Assembly: GCF_900142975.1 (NCBI RefSeq)
Contig: NZ_LT670848.1
Coordinates: 1,364,001 to 1,428,000, forward strand
Reading direction: 5' to 3'
Source: Salegentibacter salegens
GTDB taxonomy: Bacteria; Bacteroidota; Bacteroidia; Flavobacteriales; Flavobacteriaceae
DNA length: 64,000 bases
Positions 42,226 through 50,167 of the stretch are shown piece by piece. How positions within the stretch are numbered: the stretch's first letter is position 1; each line of letters starts with the position of its first letter. The notes under the pieces are model-generated. The model was not told the DNA's origin. It searched no databases and worked only from the letters and a program-made list of their open reading frames with translations. Made by a program: the position numbers and the translations under genes.

Positions 42226-43392
42226 CTATATCTGAGGTTTAAGAAAAACCGAAAAAACAGAACCTTTTCCCACTTTACTTGTCACTTCTATTTTTCCCCC
42301 TCGGTTCTCAACCATCCGTTTAACTATAAATAGCCCTAATCCCGATCCTTCAACATCATGGTTTATTCTAAAGTATTTATCGAATAAATCCGGAAGATAT
42401 TCTGCCGCTATTCCGCTACTATTATCTTCAACTTCGAGAATTATTTCTTTAGAACTTTCCTTTGTACGCACCGTTATAACAGGTGACCTATGGGGGTGCC
42501 CATATTTTATCCCATTAGAAATAAGGTTAAACAAAATACTCCTGATTTCCTTTCTAGGATACTGAAAATCTTTTACCTGTATTTCAGATCTTATAATGGT
42601 TCCTGTTGATTTTATTATGTGACTTAAGTCATTCTCAATTTCATCTAATAAAACAGGGAAATTTATATTATGCATTCCATTGTTTCCTTTAGCTGTTTGA
42701 GCAATTAAAGTCATATCGTTCACGACCTCCTTAAAACGCTTCACCGTTTTATCAATTAAGTTAAGTAACTCTCCCTGGTCTTCTTTACCATTTTCGGTAG
42801 GTTTTAAGAGGGCAATAAGACCTTCCAAATTATTTAATGGAGTTTTAAGGTCGTGAGATGCAGAATAAACAAAGTTATCCAGCTCAAGGTTAATGCGACT
42901 TAATTCTTCAAAAGATTTGTTTAACTCATTATTTGAGATTCTAAGTTCTTCTTTAGTTTTTTCTCGTTCTTCTAGAATTTCTTTCTGCTCCTGAATATCC
43001 GTACAGGTGCCAAACCATTTCAGAATTTTTCCATTTTCATCTTTAAGTGCTTCAGCTCGGGCTAGAAACCAACTGTAAGTCCCATCGAACTTTCTCATCC
43101 TATATTCGATTTCGTAAGGATTTCCCGTATCCAACGAATTTTGCCATATTTCCCAAGAACGTTTGTAATCATCTGGATGAAGCACAAGTGACCAACCTTT
43201 ATCTTTAGTTTTTTCATAAGTTAGACCCGTAAAGTCATACCATCGTTGATTATAAAAGTCATGATAGCCATCAGGCCTGGTAGCCCAAACCATATGCGGC
43301 ATTAGGTCTATTACAAATTTAAATTCTCTCGCAATTTGTTCAAGGGAAATTTTGGAGATACTACCCTCAGTATTCGTGTTATTATTAGGCAT
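42226..43392 (-). CDS. PAS-domain sensor histidine kinase
   Basis: A 388-residue soluble histidine kinase without membrane segments. A PAS fold (about 25-135: VIDLMPHMVWATRPDGYHDF, WSLVLHPDDYKRSWEIWQ, EYRMRKFDGTYSWFLARAEA) is followed by a coiled coil (135-172) and HisKA with H180 in SASHDLKTPL. The HATPase domain has the N box (ILFNLISNGIKYG), VEDNSSGI and GSGLGLFIVKRM. It probably senses a cytoplasmic cue and phosphorylates an unlinked regulator; no response regulator is adjacent. Confidence 0.93.
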   Translation of the reverse strand: MPNNNTNTEGSISKISLEQIAREFKFVIDLMPHMVWATRPDGYHDFYNQRWYDFTGLTYEKTKDKGWSLVLHPDDYKRSWEIWQNSLDTGNPYEIEYRMRKFDGTYSWFLARAEALKDENGKILKWFGTCTDIQEQKEILEEREKTKEELRISNNELNKSFEELSRINLELDNFVYSASHDLKTPLNNLEGLIALLKPTENGKEDQGELLNLIDKTVKRFKEVVNDMTLIAQTAKGNNGMHNINFPVLLDEIENDLSHIIKSTGTIIRSEIQVKDFQYPRKEIRSILFNLISNGIKYGHPHRSPVITVRTKESSKEIILEVEDNSSGIAAEYLPDLFDKYFRINHDVEGSGLGLFIVKRMVENRGGKIEVTSKVGKGSVFSVFLKPQI

Positions 43393-43960
43393 GGTATAGG
43401 CTAAGATTTGGGATAAATAAACAACCTGGGAATGTTACTGATAGATTAAAAATAGAAGTATATCTCAAGCAAAAATTTAAATATTTAAGTATGCAAATAT
43501 AAATATTTAACACGTTTAAGACTTATGAATATCTTATAGATTATTAATTTTTAATGGTTTGGAAATAAATCCTTCTACGAAAAAATAAATATTAACCTTT
43601 CCCTTGAAATCTTCAATTAAGGATAATAGTATATAAATAGTGAATTGCTTTTTTACCCAAGCCCCCAAATCTACCATAACTTAACTGCGCTGGATCCTAT
43701 GCTGTTTTTATAGTGTACGGGAAGTTAAGCGTAAAGTAAAAACAGCATAGGGCGCAACACTTATATTTATAAAACCAGTAAATTTCAACCTGTTATCAGG
43801 GCCTTTTAGCCCATTTACTGGAATATCCACCCATTATCCACTGATTTAAAAACTTGCTGAAATTTTTTACTAAATTTTTGACGCAAATTTCAACGATTTT
43901 ACTGGGGGTTTCAGGGCATTTGACGCAATTTTACTAATTTTTGCACCAGCGCATTTGTCA
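43393..43960. other. Non-coding stretch between the kinase and mobilization genes
   Basis: 568 bp without a convincing ORF. It contains the long inverted repeat described separately (43696-43751), and TTGTCATTACAA at 43955-43966, a 12-bp motif that recurs in the hairpin upstream of mobC. Confidence 0.4.
43696..43751. repeat. 15-bp perfect inverted repeat
   Basis: CCTATGCTGTTTTTA (43696-43710) and TAAAAACAGCATAGG (43737-43751), separated by 26 bp, with GCGC just outside both arms. It lies in the non-coding region downstream of the mobilization operon. It lacks a T tail typical of a terminator; a recombination or transfer site is possible. Confidence 0.6.
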
Positions 43961-44419
43961 TTACAAACCCAAGTATCCATCCTCTAGCCACTCACAATAA
44001 GCCTCCTGGATTTCCGGATATGCTGCAAAATAATCTTCGTATGACTTATTTTGTGATTCCATAATCGTTCGGTAGACCTCAAAATTGTTTTCTACTTTTT
44101 CATTTGAGGTATATCCAAAATAACCCACTGAACCCAGGGCAATAATCCCTGAAATTCCAAAAAGGATCAGCAGGTAATTGGGTATAATCCTGGCACGTTT
44201 TAATTTTCGATCAATTTCCTTCAGAATTTCATCTGTTATTTCCTTTTCCGCTTCCTGCTTTTGCAGGAATCTGCTTAGGTTCTTCTCCAAAGCTTCAGTG
44301 CTAATGGGGATACTCATCTTAGCCAGTTGTCCCGAAAGCTTTTTAAGCTCCAGGACAGCAGCTTTAAAATCCTCCATTTCATCTGCCATCAGTTCCATAA
44401 TTTCGTCTAGTTTTTTCAT
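43961..44419 (-). CDS. Mobilization-operon protein with coiled coil and one membrane segment
   Basis: A 152-residue protein. The N-terminal part is helical and acidic (KKLDEIMELMADEMEDFKAA, VLELKKLSGQLAKM), followed by a predicted coiled coil and one membrane helix (about 79-101, IPNYLLILFGISGIIALGSV). It is encoded 11 bp after the relaxase gene. It resembles the small membrane proteins found behind relaxases in Bacteroidetes mobilizable elements (possibly the DUF6730 group). It may link the relaxosome to the conjugative machinery; this is inference. Confidence 0.55.
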   Translation of the reverse strand: MKKLDEIMELMADEMEDFKAAVLELKKLSGQLAKMSIPISTEALEKNLSRFLQKQEAEKEITDEILKEIDRKLKRARIIPNYLLILFGISGIIALGSVGYFGYTSNEKVENNFEVYRTIMESQNKSYEDYFAAYPEIQEAYCEWLEDGYLGL

Positions 44420-44430
44420 AACTCAAGTGT

Positions 44431-45303
44431 TTAATATCCATATCCTATACCAGTATCTCTTACTGTTTTTACTATTCCTTTTATCAGCTCTTTGGCTATC
44501 TTGGTTGACAGGTTACTGCTTAGCTGCACCGATTTATTTAAGACCATGATGTTTTTTGGCGCTTCCATTAGCCGTGTATAACTCCGGTTTTGGGATATCT
44601 GGGGAATTAACCTATTCCCGCTCATTGACCGGTCCACTTCACTGGCCTTTAGGCTTACCCCTTTATATGCTATACGGAAGCCTTGCAGCTGGTTGGCTTT
44701 ATTGATCGTTGGGATCACATCTACTTTAAGAGCTTTCATTTTGCTGATATACTCATCAATCGATTTTGGTCTGGTTTGAAGTACCCGGTCATTTATATTT
44801 TTGATTCCCTGTCTTAAGCCTTTTAGTTCGTGAAGCTTTTCCTTTTGAACTTCCCGAACCCTGGTAAGCCCTAATTCCTTGGCCACATTATCGGCTGCTA
44901 CCTGGCTTCGTTTTCCAATAAAGCTGTCATTGTATGCTTTGCCATCAAAGCCTATTCTATTGGTATAGACATGAACGTGAGTATGCGCCTTATCCCGGTG
45001 GACAAAAGCAATAGATTGATTGTTTTGCAGGTTCATTTCCTTTAAAAACCTTTTAGCGATTTCTTCCAGGTTTTTTTTGCTTAAGTCTTTTCCATCTTCA
45101 ATCGTTGGGCTTAGGATAAAGCTCAAGGTATTTCTAATGCAGCGTTCATTTTGCGACTGGATGATCTTAAACTCCTCCGCTATTTCAGCGGGAGTATCGC
45201 CTGCCACATGTTCCTTCAATACAATTGCAGCCTCTTTCTCCTGGTTCCACCCATAGTCGATAGAAGCCCTGGTGCTAGCTATAGCGTGTCCTTTCCCTAT
45301 CAT
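44431..45303 (-). CDS. Relaxase/mobilization nuclease (MobA-like)
   Basis: A 290-residue relaxase. The metal-binding motif is HRDKAHTHVHVYTNRI (H102, H107, H109, H111), and the candidate nicking tyrosine is Y17 in SIDYGWN. The family cuts one strand at oriT and covalently pilots it into the recipient, using the transfer apparatus of another element. The start overlaps mobC by 4 bp. At 290 residues it is a compact relaxase without a helicase domain, as usual for mobilizable elements of Bacteroidetes. Confidence 0.9.
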   Translation of the reverse strand: MIGKGHAIASTRASIDYGWNQEKEAAIVLKEHVAGDTPAEIAEEFKIIQSQNERCIRNTLSFILSPTIEDGKDLSKKNLEEIAKRFLKEMNLQNNQSIAFVHRDKAHTHVHVYTNRIGFDGKAYNDSFIGKRSQVAADNVAKELGLTRVREVQKEKLHELKGLRQGIKNINDRVLQTRPKSIDEYISKMKALKVDVIPTINKANQLQGFRIAYKGVSLKASEVDRSMSGNRLIPQISQNRSYTRLMEAPKNIMVLNKSVQLSSNLSTKIAKELIKGIVKTVRDTGIGYGY

Positions 45304-45596
45304 TTTTTAAAGTTTTTTAAATGTGTCCTGATTTCCTTAGCCAGATCTTCTACATTCCTGGCCAGCTTTGGATCCCGCTTCTTAAACATATTCCCAATAC
45401 GGGTGAAATTATTCTTGTATTGAATTAACATTTTATAAGCTTCCAGTTGTTCCGGGGTGATTCGTTCCACAATATTTCTTTGAAAGGCAGAAGCGCGGAT
45501 ATATTCTGAAAGGGAAATTCCTGCCCTGACCGCTCTTCTTTGGAGCAGCTTCTTCTCGTAGATCGAGCAACGGATCTGGATGTATTCCCTTTTCAT
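45300..45596 (-). CDS. MobC-like relaxosome accessory protein
   Basis: A 98-residue protein with an N-terminal ribbon-helix-helix (YIQIRCSIYEKKLLQRRAVR, AGISLSEYIRASAF) and the helical MobC tail (LIQYKNNFTRIGNMFKK). MobC proteins bind oriT and help the relaxase open the DNA. It overlaps the relaxase gene by 4 bp, and a hairpin suited to be oriT lies 40 bp upstream. Confidence 0.88.
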   Translation of the reverse strand: MKREYIQIRCSIYEKKLLQRRAVRAGISLSEYIRASAFQRNIVERITPEQLEAYKMLIQYKNNFTRIGNMFKKRDPKLARNVEDLAKEIRTHLKNFKK

Positions 45597-45635
45597 TTTT
45601 TTCTTTTTAAAACCTTTGCAACCATCGGGCGCAAA

Positions 45636-45666
45636 GCAAGATTGTCATTACAATGACACATCTTGC
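45636..45666. promoter_or_regulatory. Candidate oriT hairpin upstream of mobC
   Basis: An interrupted inverted repeat GCAAGATTGTCATT / AATGACACATCTTGC directly upstream of the mobC-relaxase operon, the usual place for oriT. TTGTCATTACAA inside it recurs at 43955-43966 at the other end of the operon. Confidence 0.45.
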
Positions 45667-45802
45667 TTCCCCTTTCAACTGAAATTCTCCGATAGGGGTT
45701 CCCTATTTACCAACTCCACTTTCCTGTCTTCCTTTCCTAAATATTGTGACTAAGATTGAGCAGTAAGCCTCTATTTATACAACTTAATTTTTATAGTAAA
45801 AC

Positions 45803-46669
45803 TTATTTACCCGAGGATTTCCCGCTCGTCAATTTTTCATTTAGATCTTTATATCCATTATAGGAATTGCTCCAATCGGTGATATTATCAAAAAGCCTTA
45901 ATAGTGAATCGGCTGCTTTTTTTCCTGCGAGGTCATTGTCTAAATAAAGTGAGACCTTATCATAGTTAGGGAGGAGCATTTTAATCCTGTTCAAAAAAGC
46001 CAGGGAATTTAAAATGAGACAATCTGAACGCTCCACCAGATCTTCATCAATAGTTGCCAGTGATAGAAAATCAAACATCCCTTCTGTAATCAACAGATGC
46101 TTAGATTCCCTTTCAATCAGAGAATAGGTTTTAGGGCTGCTGGAGGTCTTAAAGTATTTATTTCTCAGTTCCCAACCTCCTTTATGGTTTTCAAGTCCGA
46201 TCGCAAAAAACCGTTTTCCTTTACAGCCATACCAAACCTGCCTGCAGTATTTTCTTCCGATCTCAAAAGGTATATTCCGGGATTTCAAATAATCAATTAA
46301 TCCCTGCAGGTAAATAAATTCAACGTCCAGTATTCGAATTTCTGCTTGTTTTAAAAGATGTTCAGTTTTTGGCGGGCTAAAAGAAAAAGACTCCAAATCA
46401 TTTTTTAAATATTCCAGGACCTCCCTTACTGACCAGGATTTCATAAGCATAATAAGATCTATGGTATTCCCTCCTCTTCCCAACCCAAAGTCAAACCATA
46501 AGTTTTTAATTAAAGAGACGCTAAAAGAGGCTTGCGTTTCTGACCGCAGGGGACTCAGAAACCAAGCTTCTTTTTCCGTTGTTCTGGTGGGAAAGTGCCC
46601 TAATTTTGCAAGCGTTTTTACGATGCAAATATTACGGGCACTTTTACACGATAAGTTATTTAAGTTCAT
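45803..46669 (-). CDS. Primase-like protein with CHC2-type finger remnant and Toprim domain
   Basis: A 288-residue protein of the type found in Bacteroidetes mobilizable elements. The N-terminal part (KTLAKLGHFPTRTTEKEAWF, LSPLRSETQASFSV, FDFGLGRGGNTIDLIMLM) follows the DnaG zinc-finger-domain layout. The C-terminal part is a Toprim fold (LLITEGMFDFLSLATI; VSLYLDNDLAGKKAADSLLR). It probably primes or assists replication of the element after transfer, together with VapE. The stop codon region contains a TTATTTACC motif related to the repeats further upstream. Confidence 0.82.
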   Translation of the reverse strand: MNLNNLSCKSARNICIVKTLAKLGHFPTRTTEKEAWFLSPLRSETQASFSVSLIKNLWFDFGLGRGGNTIDLIMLMKSWSVREVLEYLKNDLESFSFSPPKTEHLLKQAEIRILDVEFIYLQGLIDYLKSRNIPFEIGRKYCRQVWYGCKGKRFFAIGLENHKGGWELRNKYFKTSSSPKTYSLIERESKHLLITEGMFDFLSLATIDEDLVERSDCLILNSLAFLNRIKMLLPNYDKVSLYLDNDLAGKKAADSLLRLFDNITDWSNSYNGYKDLNEKLTSGKSSGK

Positions 46670-46688
46670 TTCTTAATTTTTTAGTTAC

Positions 46689-46857
46689 CTATTTACCCAG
46701 GCCAGTAAAACCAAGGCTTTTAATTCATTTTTTGCTGTTTTTTGTATCTACCTTAATTACCTGGGTAGATTGGGTAAATACTTTTAGATGGCTATTTACC
46801 TCTATTCGTTCCTCTGCCAATGGCTTCTTCCAGACTCAAGGGTAGTTAGGTAAATAG
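46689..46857. repeat. Iteron-like TATTTACC repeats between primase and VapE genes
   Basis: CTATTTACC occurs at 46689-46697 and 46792-46800, and its inverted form (GGTAAATAC, GGTAAATAG) at 46773-46781 and 46849-46857. Further copies lie at 45703-45711 and, with one extra T, at about 45802. The four-copy cluster fills the 194-bp spacer between two replication genes, so it could be an origin or an operator. Confidence 0.5.
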
Positions 46858-46863
46858 TTTTTA

Positions 46864-48045
46864 TTAAATTTCTAAAGGAGAGGTCTTAAACCTGGGTTTG
46901 ATCAGGTAGCCATATATCCCACCTTGACGTTGTTTTACCCTTTCATAGTTCAGAGCTTTTAGCGCTCTTCCCATATAATACATGTTCAATCGTGGATTGA
47001 TACAATTGAGTTGTAGCACGATATCTGATGCCGTTTTAAAATCGGCAGGATCTGAACTTCTGAGATAATATTTAGCAAGCAATTCTTCCTCCATACTTGC
47101 TTCCCGATAGGTCTTGTTCCTTTCATCATTTGCAACAATATCCTCCAGGGTCAATTCCGGGCAGAATTGTTCATCTACATATGCCAGGTAATAAGCCTGA
47201 GCCCATACTTTATCGATATCTATTTCCCGGGAATAAGCGAAGTCAATTTTACCAATAAGCTCAAAGCATAACCAACGCACAGAACCGGTTTCATCATTTA
47301 GAAATGTTGCCCTGTTTGTAGAACCAATAAAACTGCAGGTCCTTCTCAGGATTGAGTTTTTACGATCATAAGGCAGTCTTTCATTGATCATTGTTTTAGA
47401 GAAATAAGCTTTAAGCGCATTTATTTCTCTTCTAGCCAGCACAGATAATTCGTCTAAATTAATGATGAAGTTTCTGGTAAGCTGACTCCTGGCATCTTTA
47501 TCTGTGTTCATATCTTCAGCAAAATACCTGGATAGGGCAGGGGGGCATAGGAAACGGCACCAAGTAGATTTTCCTGAATTTTGTTCCGAATGCACCAGCA
47601 CCAAACATTGCTTATTGAAATAATTTTTTTCCAGTGCACCCTTAACTGTTCTAACCAACCATTTCCTTAAATGATAAAGAAATTGCTCAGGCTCTTTGGT
47701 GGGAAGAAATGAAGCGAGATTCCTTATATGATCCCCACCTACCCACTTCGGAAGTTTTTCAAAGTATTCCGCAATCGGGTTAAATCTTGAAATCAGGTTA
47801 GATCGCAGATAAATATCCAACTTACCCGGATTGATCTCAATGTTTGATTTGGCTAATTCTATAAGCAGAGAATTCACTTCAAAATCTTCCCAGGTGTTTG
47901 ACTCTTTAATGGAGATCTGAAATTCGTGGGATATTTCATTAAACCGGATATCATATTTCTCAGACACATACTCATCCACAAAGTCATAGATGGTTTTTTT
48001 CTTTTGTTCGGAAACATGATATAGTATGGATTCAACTTTCTTCAT
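46864..48045 (-). CDS. VapE-family (VirE) P-loop ATPase
   Basis: A 393-residue protein of the virulence-associated E family. Walker A is VHSEQNSGKSTWCRF, Walker B FIINLDELSVL, with the arginine-containing SFIGSTNRATFLNDETGSVR typical of the family. These are helicase-like ATPases in phages, islands and mobilizable elements, thought to drive element replication. It follows the HTH gene by 11 bp and precedes the primase-like gene, so the three probably form one replication/excision module. Confidence 0.9.
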   Translation of the reverse strand: MKKVESILYHVSEQKKKTIYDFVDEYVSEKYDIRFNEISHEFQISIKESNTWEDFEVNSLLIELAKSNIEINPGKLDIYLRSNLISRFNPIAEYFEKLPKWVGGDHIRNLASFLPTKEPEQFLYHLRKWLVRTVKGALEKNYFNKQCLVLVHSEQNSGKSTWCRFLCPPALSRYFAEDMNTDKDARSQLTRNFIINLDELSVLARREINALKAYFSKTMINERLPYDRKNSILRRTCSFIGSTNRATFLNDETGSVRWLCFELIGKIDFAYSREIDIDKVWAQAYYLAYVDEQFCPELTLEDIVANDERNKTYREASMEEELLAKYYLRSSDPADFKTASDIVLQLNCINPRLNMYYMGRALKALNYERVKQRQGGIYGYLIKPRFKTSPLEI

Positions 48046-48056
48046 AGCTCCCAGCT

Positions 48057-48275
48057 TTAAAACCTTTTATTCCTAAAAGTATATTCTACTGCTCCCCGTT
48101 TAATTTCATCTTTAGAGGAATGACTATTATTCAATAACCAGTTATCCAGTTTCTCACGAGAGAAGAAGATCAATTTACCTCTGGGTTTAGAGAATGGAAT
48201 TTCTCCCCTGGCGGTAAGTTTGTACATGTAACTTCTTGATATCCCTGTATAATCACAGGCCTGATCAAAGGTCAA
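48057..48275 (-). CDS. Excisionase-like HTH protein, probably N-terminally frameshifted
   Basis: A 72-residue MerR/excisionase-type winged HTH (TFDQACDYTGISRSYMYKLT, ARGEIPFSKPRGKLIFFSRE). In the same frame the upstream DNA still codes NWDRIEKLVRAQKAVL before a stop, and a second frame from ATG 48345 codes MNELKILEQL. Family members normally have this N-terminal helix (MxxL...I..L...QK..L), so a small indel near 48318-48325 appears to have split the gene, leaving a TTG (Leu) as the only internal start. In such elements this protein controls excision or replication genes. Confidence 0.75.
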   Translation of the reverse strand: MTFDQACDYTGISRSYMYKLTARGEIPFSKPRGKLIFFSREKLDNWLLNNSHSSKDEIKRGAVEYTFRNKRF

Positions 48276-48571
48276 TACGGCTTTTTGAGCACGGACTAAT
48301 TTTTCTATACGGTCCCAGTTGCTCTAAAATTTTTAGTTCGTTCATTTTGAAAAATTTTAAGTTAAAAAATGAACAAAAGCGCTTTTGTTATTCGAATTCT
48401 GAAGCTAAACTAAGATCAGAAATGATAAGAAAGTCATACTATTTATACCTTGTATGACTTCTTTTTTTAAGTATGAAAAATCAGTTTAATTGAATCTGAT
48501 TAATTCCAATCAAATTTTTATATGCAAAAAAATATAAATTTATAATTACCTTCAAAAATATACGTTTAAAC
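48276..48571. other. Spacer between the excisionase-like and second hipB genes
   Basis: Holds the lost 5' part of the HTH gene (to 48345). The remainder to 48571 is AT-rich, with no gene that I can support. Confidence 0.4.
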
Positions 48572-48603
48572 ATATAATTAAAGTATATTTGTATTAATTA
48601 TAT
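48572..48603 (+). promoter_or_regulatory. Promoter with flanking inverted repeat, hipBST module 2
   Basis: A TATATTTG -7 box (48584-48591) lies between perfect 10-bp inverted arms ATATAATTAA (48572-48581) and TTAATTATAT (48594-48603), just before hipB at 48617. Repressor binding to the arms would cover the promoter. The arms differ from the CACA...TGTG sites of module 1. Confidence 0.55.
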
Positions 48604-48616
48604 TCAATTACATATA

Positions 48617-48829
48617 ATGAATAATCTCTCAGAGTTTTTAAAACAAAAGCGAAAAGAAAACCAACTCACCCAGGAAGAATTTGCCGAAAGGGCTGGTGTG
48701 GCTTTAACCGTAGTAAGAAAAATAGAACAGGGAAAAGAAAATCTGAATATGGAAAAGGTAAATCAGGTGCTAAAGATGTTTGGACACGTGCTGGCTCCGG
48801 TAGACCAAAATGATATTTCTCAAACTTAA
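48617..48829 (+). CDS. HipB-like HTH antitoxin/repressor, module 2
   Basis: A 70-residue Xre-type HTH protein: LKQKRKENQLTQEEFAERAG, VALTVVRKIEQGKENLNMEK, VNQVLKMFGHVLAPV. It is followed after 3 bp by the HipS-like gene. It is too diverged from the first HipB in the window to be a recent duplicate. It probably represses its own operon through the inverted repeat around the promoter. Confidence 0.87.
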   Translation: MNNLSEFLKQKRKENQLTQEEFAERAGVALTVVRKIEQGKENLNMEKVNQVLKMFGHVLAPVDQNDISQT

Positions 48830-48832
48830 TTT

Positions 48833-49168
48833 ATGAGACAGGCAAAAATTAATTACCAGGAGGTGCTAGCAGGTATTTTAACCGAAACCGATGACGGGGA
48901 GTATCAATTTCAATATGAAATTGATTACGCTAATAAATATCCAGATCAATTTATCACGTTTACGATGCCGGTTAGAAAAGAAACCTATGTAGAAAAACGG
49001 CTTTTTCCTTTTTTTGAAGGCCTTATTCCGGAAGGATGGCTTCTTGATATAGCCTCAAAAAACTGGAAAATTAACCGTAATGACCGAATGGGACTACTTT
49101 TAGCTTGTTGCAAAAATTGTATAGGTGCGGTCAGTGTTCACCCAATAGTTACAGAAAATGCAGAATAG
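48833..49168 (+). CDS. HipS-like protein (HipA N-terminal domain), module 2
   Basis: A 111-residue HipA N-subdomain-1 protein: MRQAKINYQEVLAGILTETD, ITFTMPVRKETYVEKRLFPF, FEGLIPEGWLLDIASKNWKI. W69 follows PEG, the place where a Trp of E. coli HipS is reported to enter the HipT active site. It overlaps the toxin gene by 11 bp. Confidence 0.83.
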   Translation: MRQAKINYQEVLAGILTETDDGEYQFQYEIDYANKYPDQFITFTMPVRKETYVEKRLFPFFEGLIPEGWLLDIASKNWKINRNDRMGLLLACCKNCIGAVSVHPIVTENAE

Positions 49169-50102
49169 ATGTTTATATTGTTATAGGGAACTGGCAGATA
49201 CAGACCTGAAAGATTTTCACACAAATTGCAGTGTAAATTTTTTTGGTACTGAAATTCCGCCTCAGCTAGAATATTCCCTGGATCAAATGGTAGATCTGGC
49301 AAAAAATGTGGTGGAAAGAAGAATAGCAGTTCCTGGGGTACAACCTAAACTTTCCTTATCCTTCATCGATAACGCACTAGCATCGGAAAATAACAGGTTA
49401 ACAGTGGTAGGAGCGCTCGGAGGTAATTATATTTTAAAACCACCCTCTGAGGCTTTTGCTGAAATGCCCCAAAACGAACATTTCACCATGCGAATGGCAG
49501 AAGGCTTTGGAATAAGAACGGTTCCTTCAAGTTTAATAAGATTAAAATCTGGAGAGTTAGCTTATATCACAAAGAGAATAGATCGAACACTTAGCAATGA
49601 AAAAATTCATATGCTCGATATGTTCCAGATCCTGGAGGCCTTTGACAAATACAAAGGCTCGATGGAGAAAGTAGGCAAGGCAATAGGGAATTATTCCTCC
49701 AACACCTTACTCGATAAACTTTATTTTTTTGAAATAGCTGTATTTAGTTTTCTCACGGGGAATAACGATATGCACCTGAAAAACTTTTCTTTAATAAAGC
49801 GAAGCAGAGAATGGGTCTTGTCCCCTGCCTATGATCTTTTAAATGTGGCTATAGTTAACCCAGAAGATGATGAAGAGCTGGCACTCACTCTTGAAGGAAA
49901 GCGGAAAAAGTTAGCAAAAGAACATTTTGTGAGTCTGGGAGAAAAACTGGAATTGAACAAAAAGCAAATTGATGGAGTATTTAAAAGATTCATTAATAAT
50001 AAAAAGATGGCACTCTCACTTTTAGAAAGCTCCTTCTTATCAAATGAATACAAGCAAAAATACTCTGATCTATTAGAGCAGCGTTATTTAAAACTGGAAT
50101 AA
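49158..50102 (+). CDS. HipT-type kinase toxin, module 2
   Basis: A 314-residue HipA-like kinase. The N-terminus has a zinc-knuckle-like set C5, C8, H21, C24 (CLYCYRELADTDLKDFHTNC). The loop that carries the autophosphorylated serines in HipT reads RRIAVPGVQPK, with A57 and P59 in place of both Ser. The catalytic motif NNDMHLKNF and metal-site SPAYDLLN are intact, so kinase activity is likely but the usual Ser autophosphorylation is not possible at those positions. Third gene of the operon. Confidence 0.88.
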   Translation: MQNRCLYCYRELADTDLKDFHTNCSVNFFGTEIPPQLEYSLDQMVDLAKNVVERRIAVPGVQPKLSLSFIDNALASENNRLTVVGALGGNYILKPPSEAFAEMPQNEHFTMRMAEGFGIRTVPSSLIRLKSGELAYITKRIDRTLSNEKIHMLDMFQILEAFDKYKGSMEKVGKAIGNYSSNTLLDKLYFFEIAVFSFLTGNNDMHLKNFSLIKRSREWVLSPAYDLLNVAIVNPEDDEELALTLEGKRKKLAKEHFVSLGEKLELNKKQIDGVFKRFINNKKMALSLLESSFLSNEYKQKYSDLLEQRYLKLE

Positions 50103-50167
50103 CCACCAACGGAAGAAAAACTCAAGTCTTCCAGGAGCCACCAAAACTGCTGATAAAAACAAAAACT

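Noticed and set aside
46689..46857. TATTTACC repeats considered as a CRISPR array
   Set aside because: Units are only 8-9 bp, in both orientations and unevenly spaced; no cas genes are present. No CRISPR array is seen anywhere in the window.
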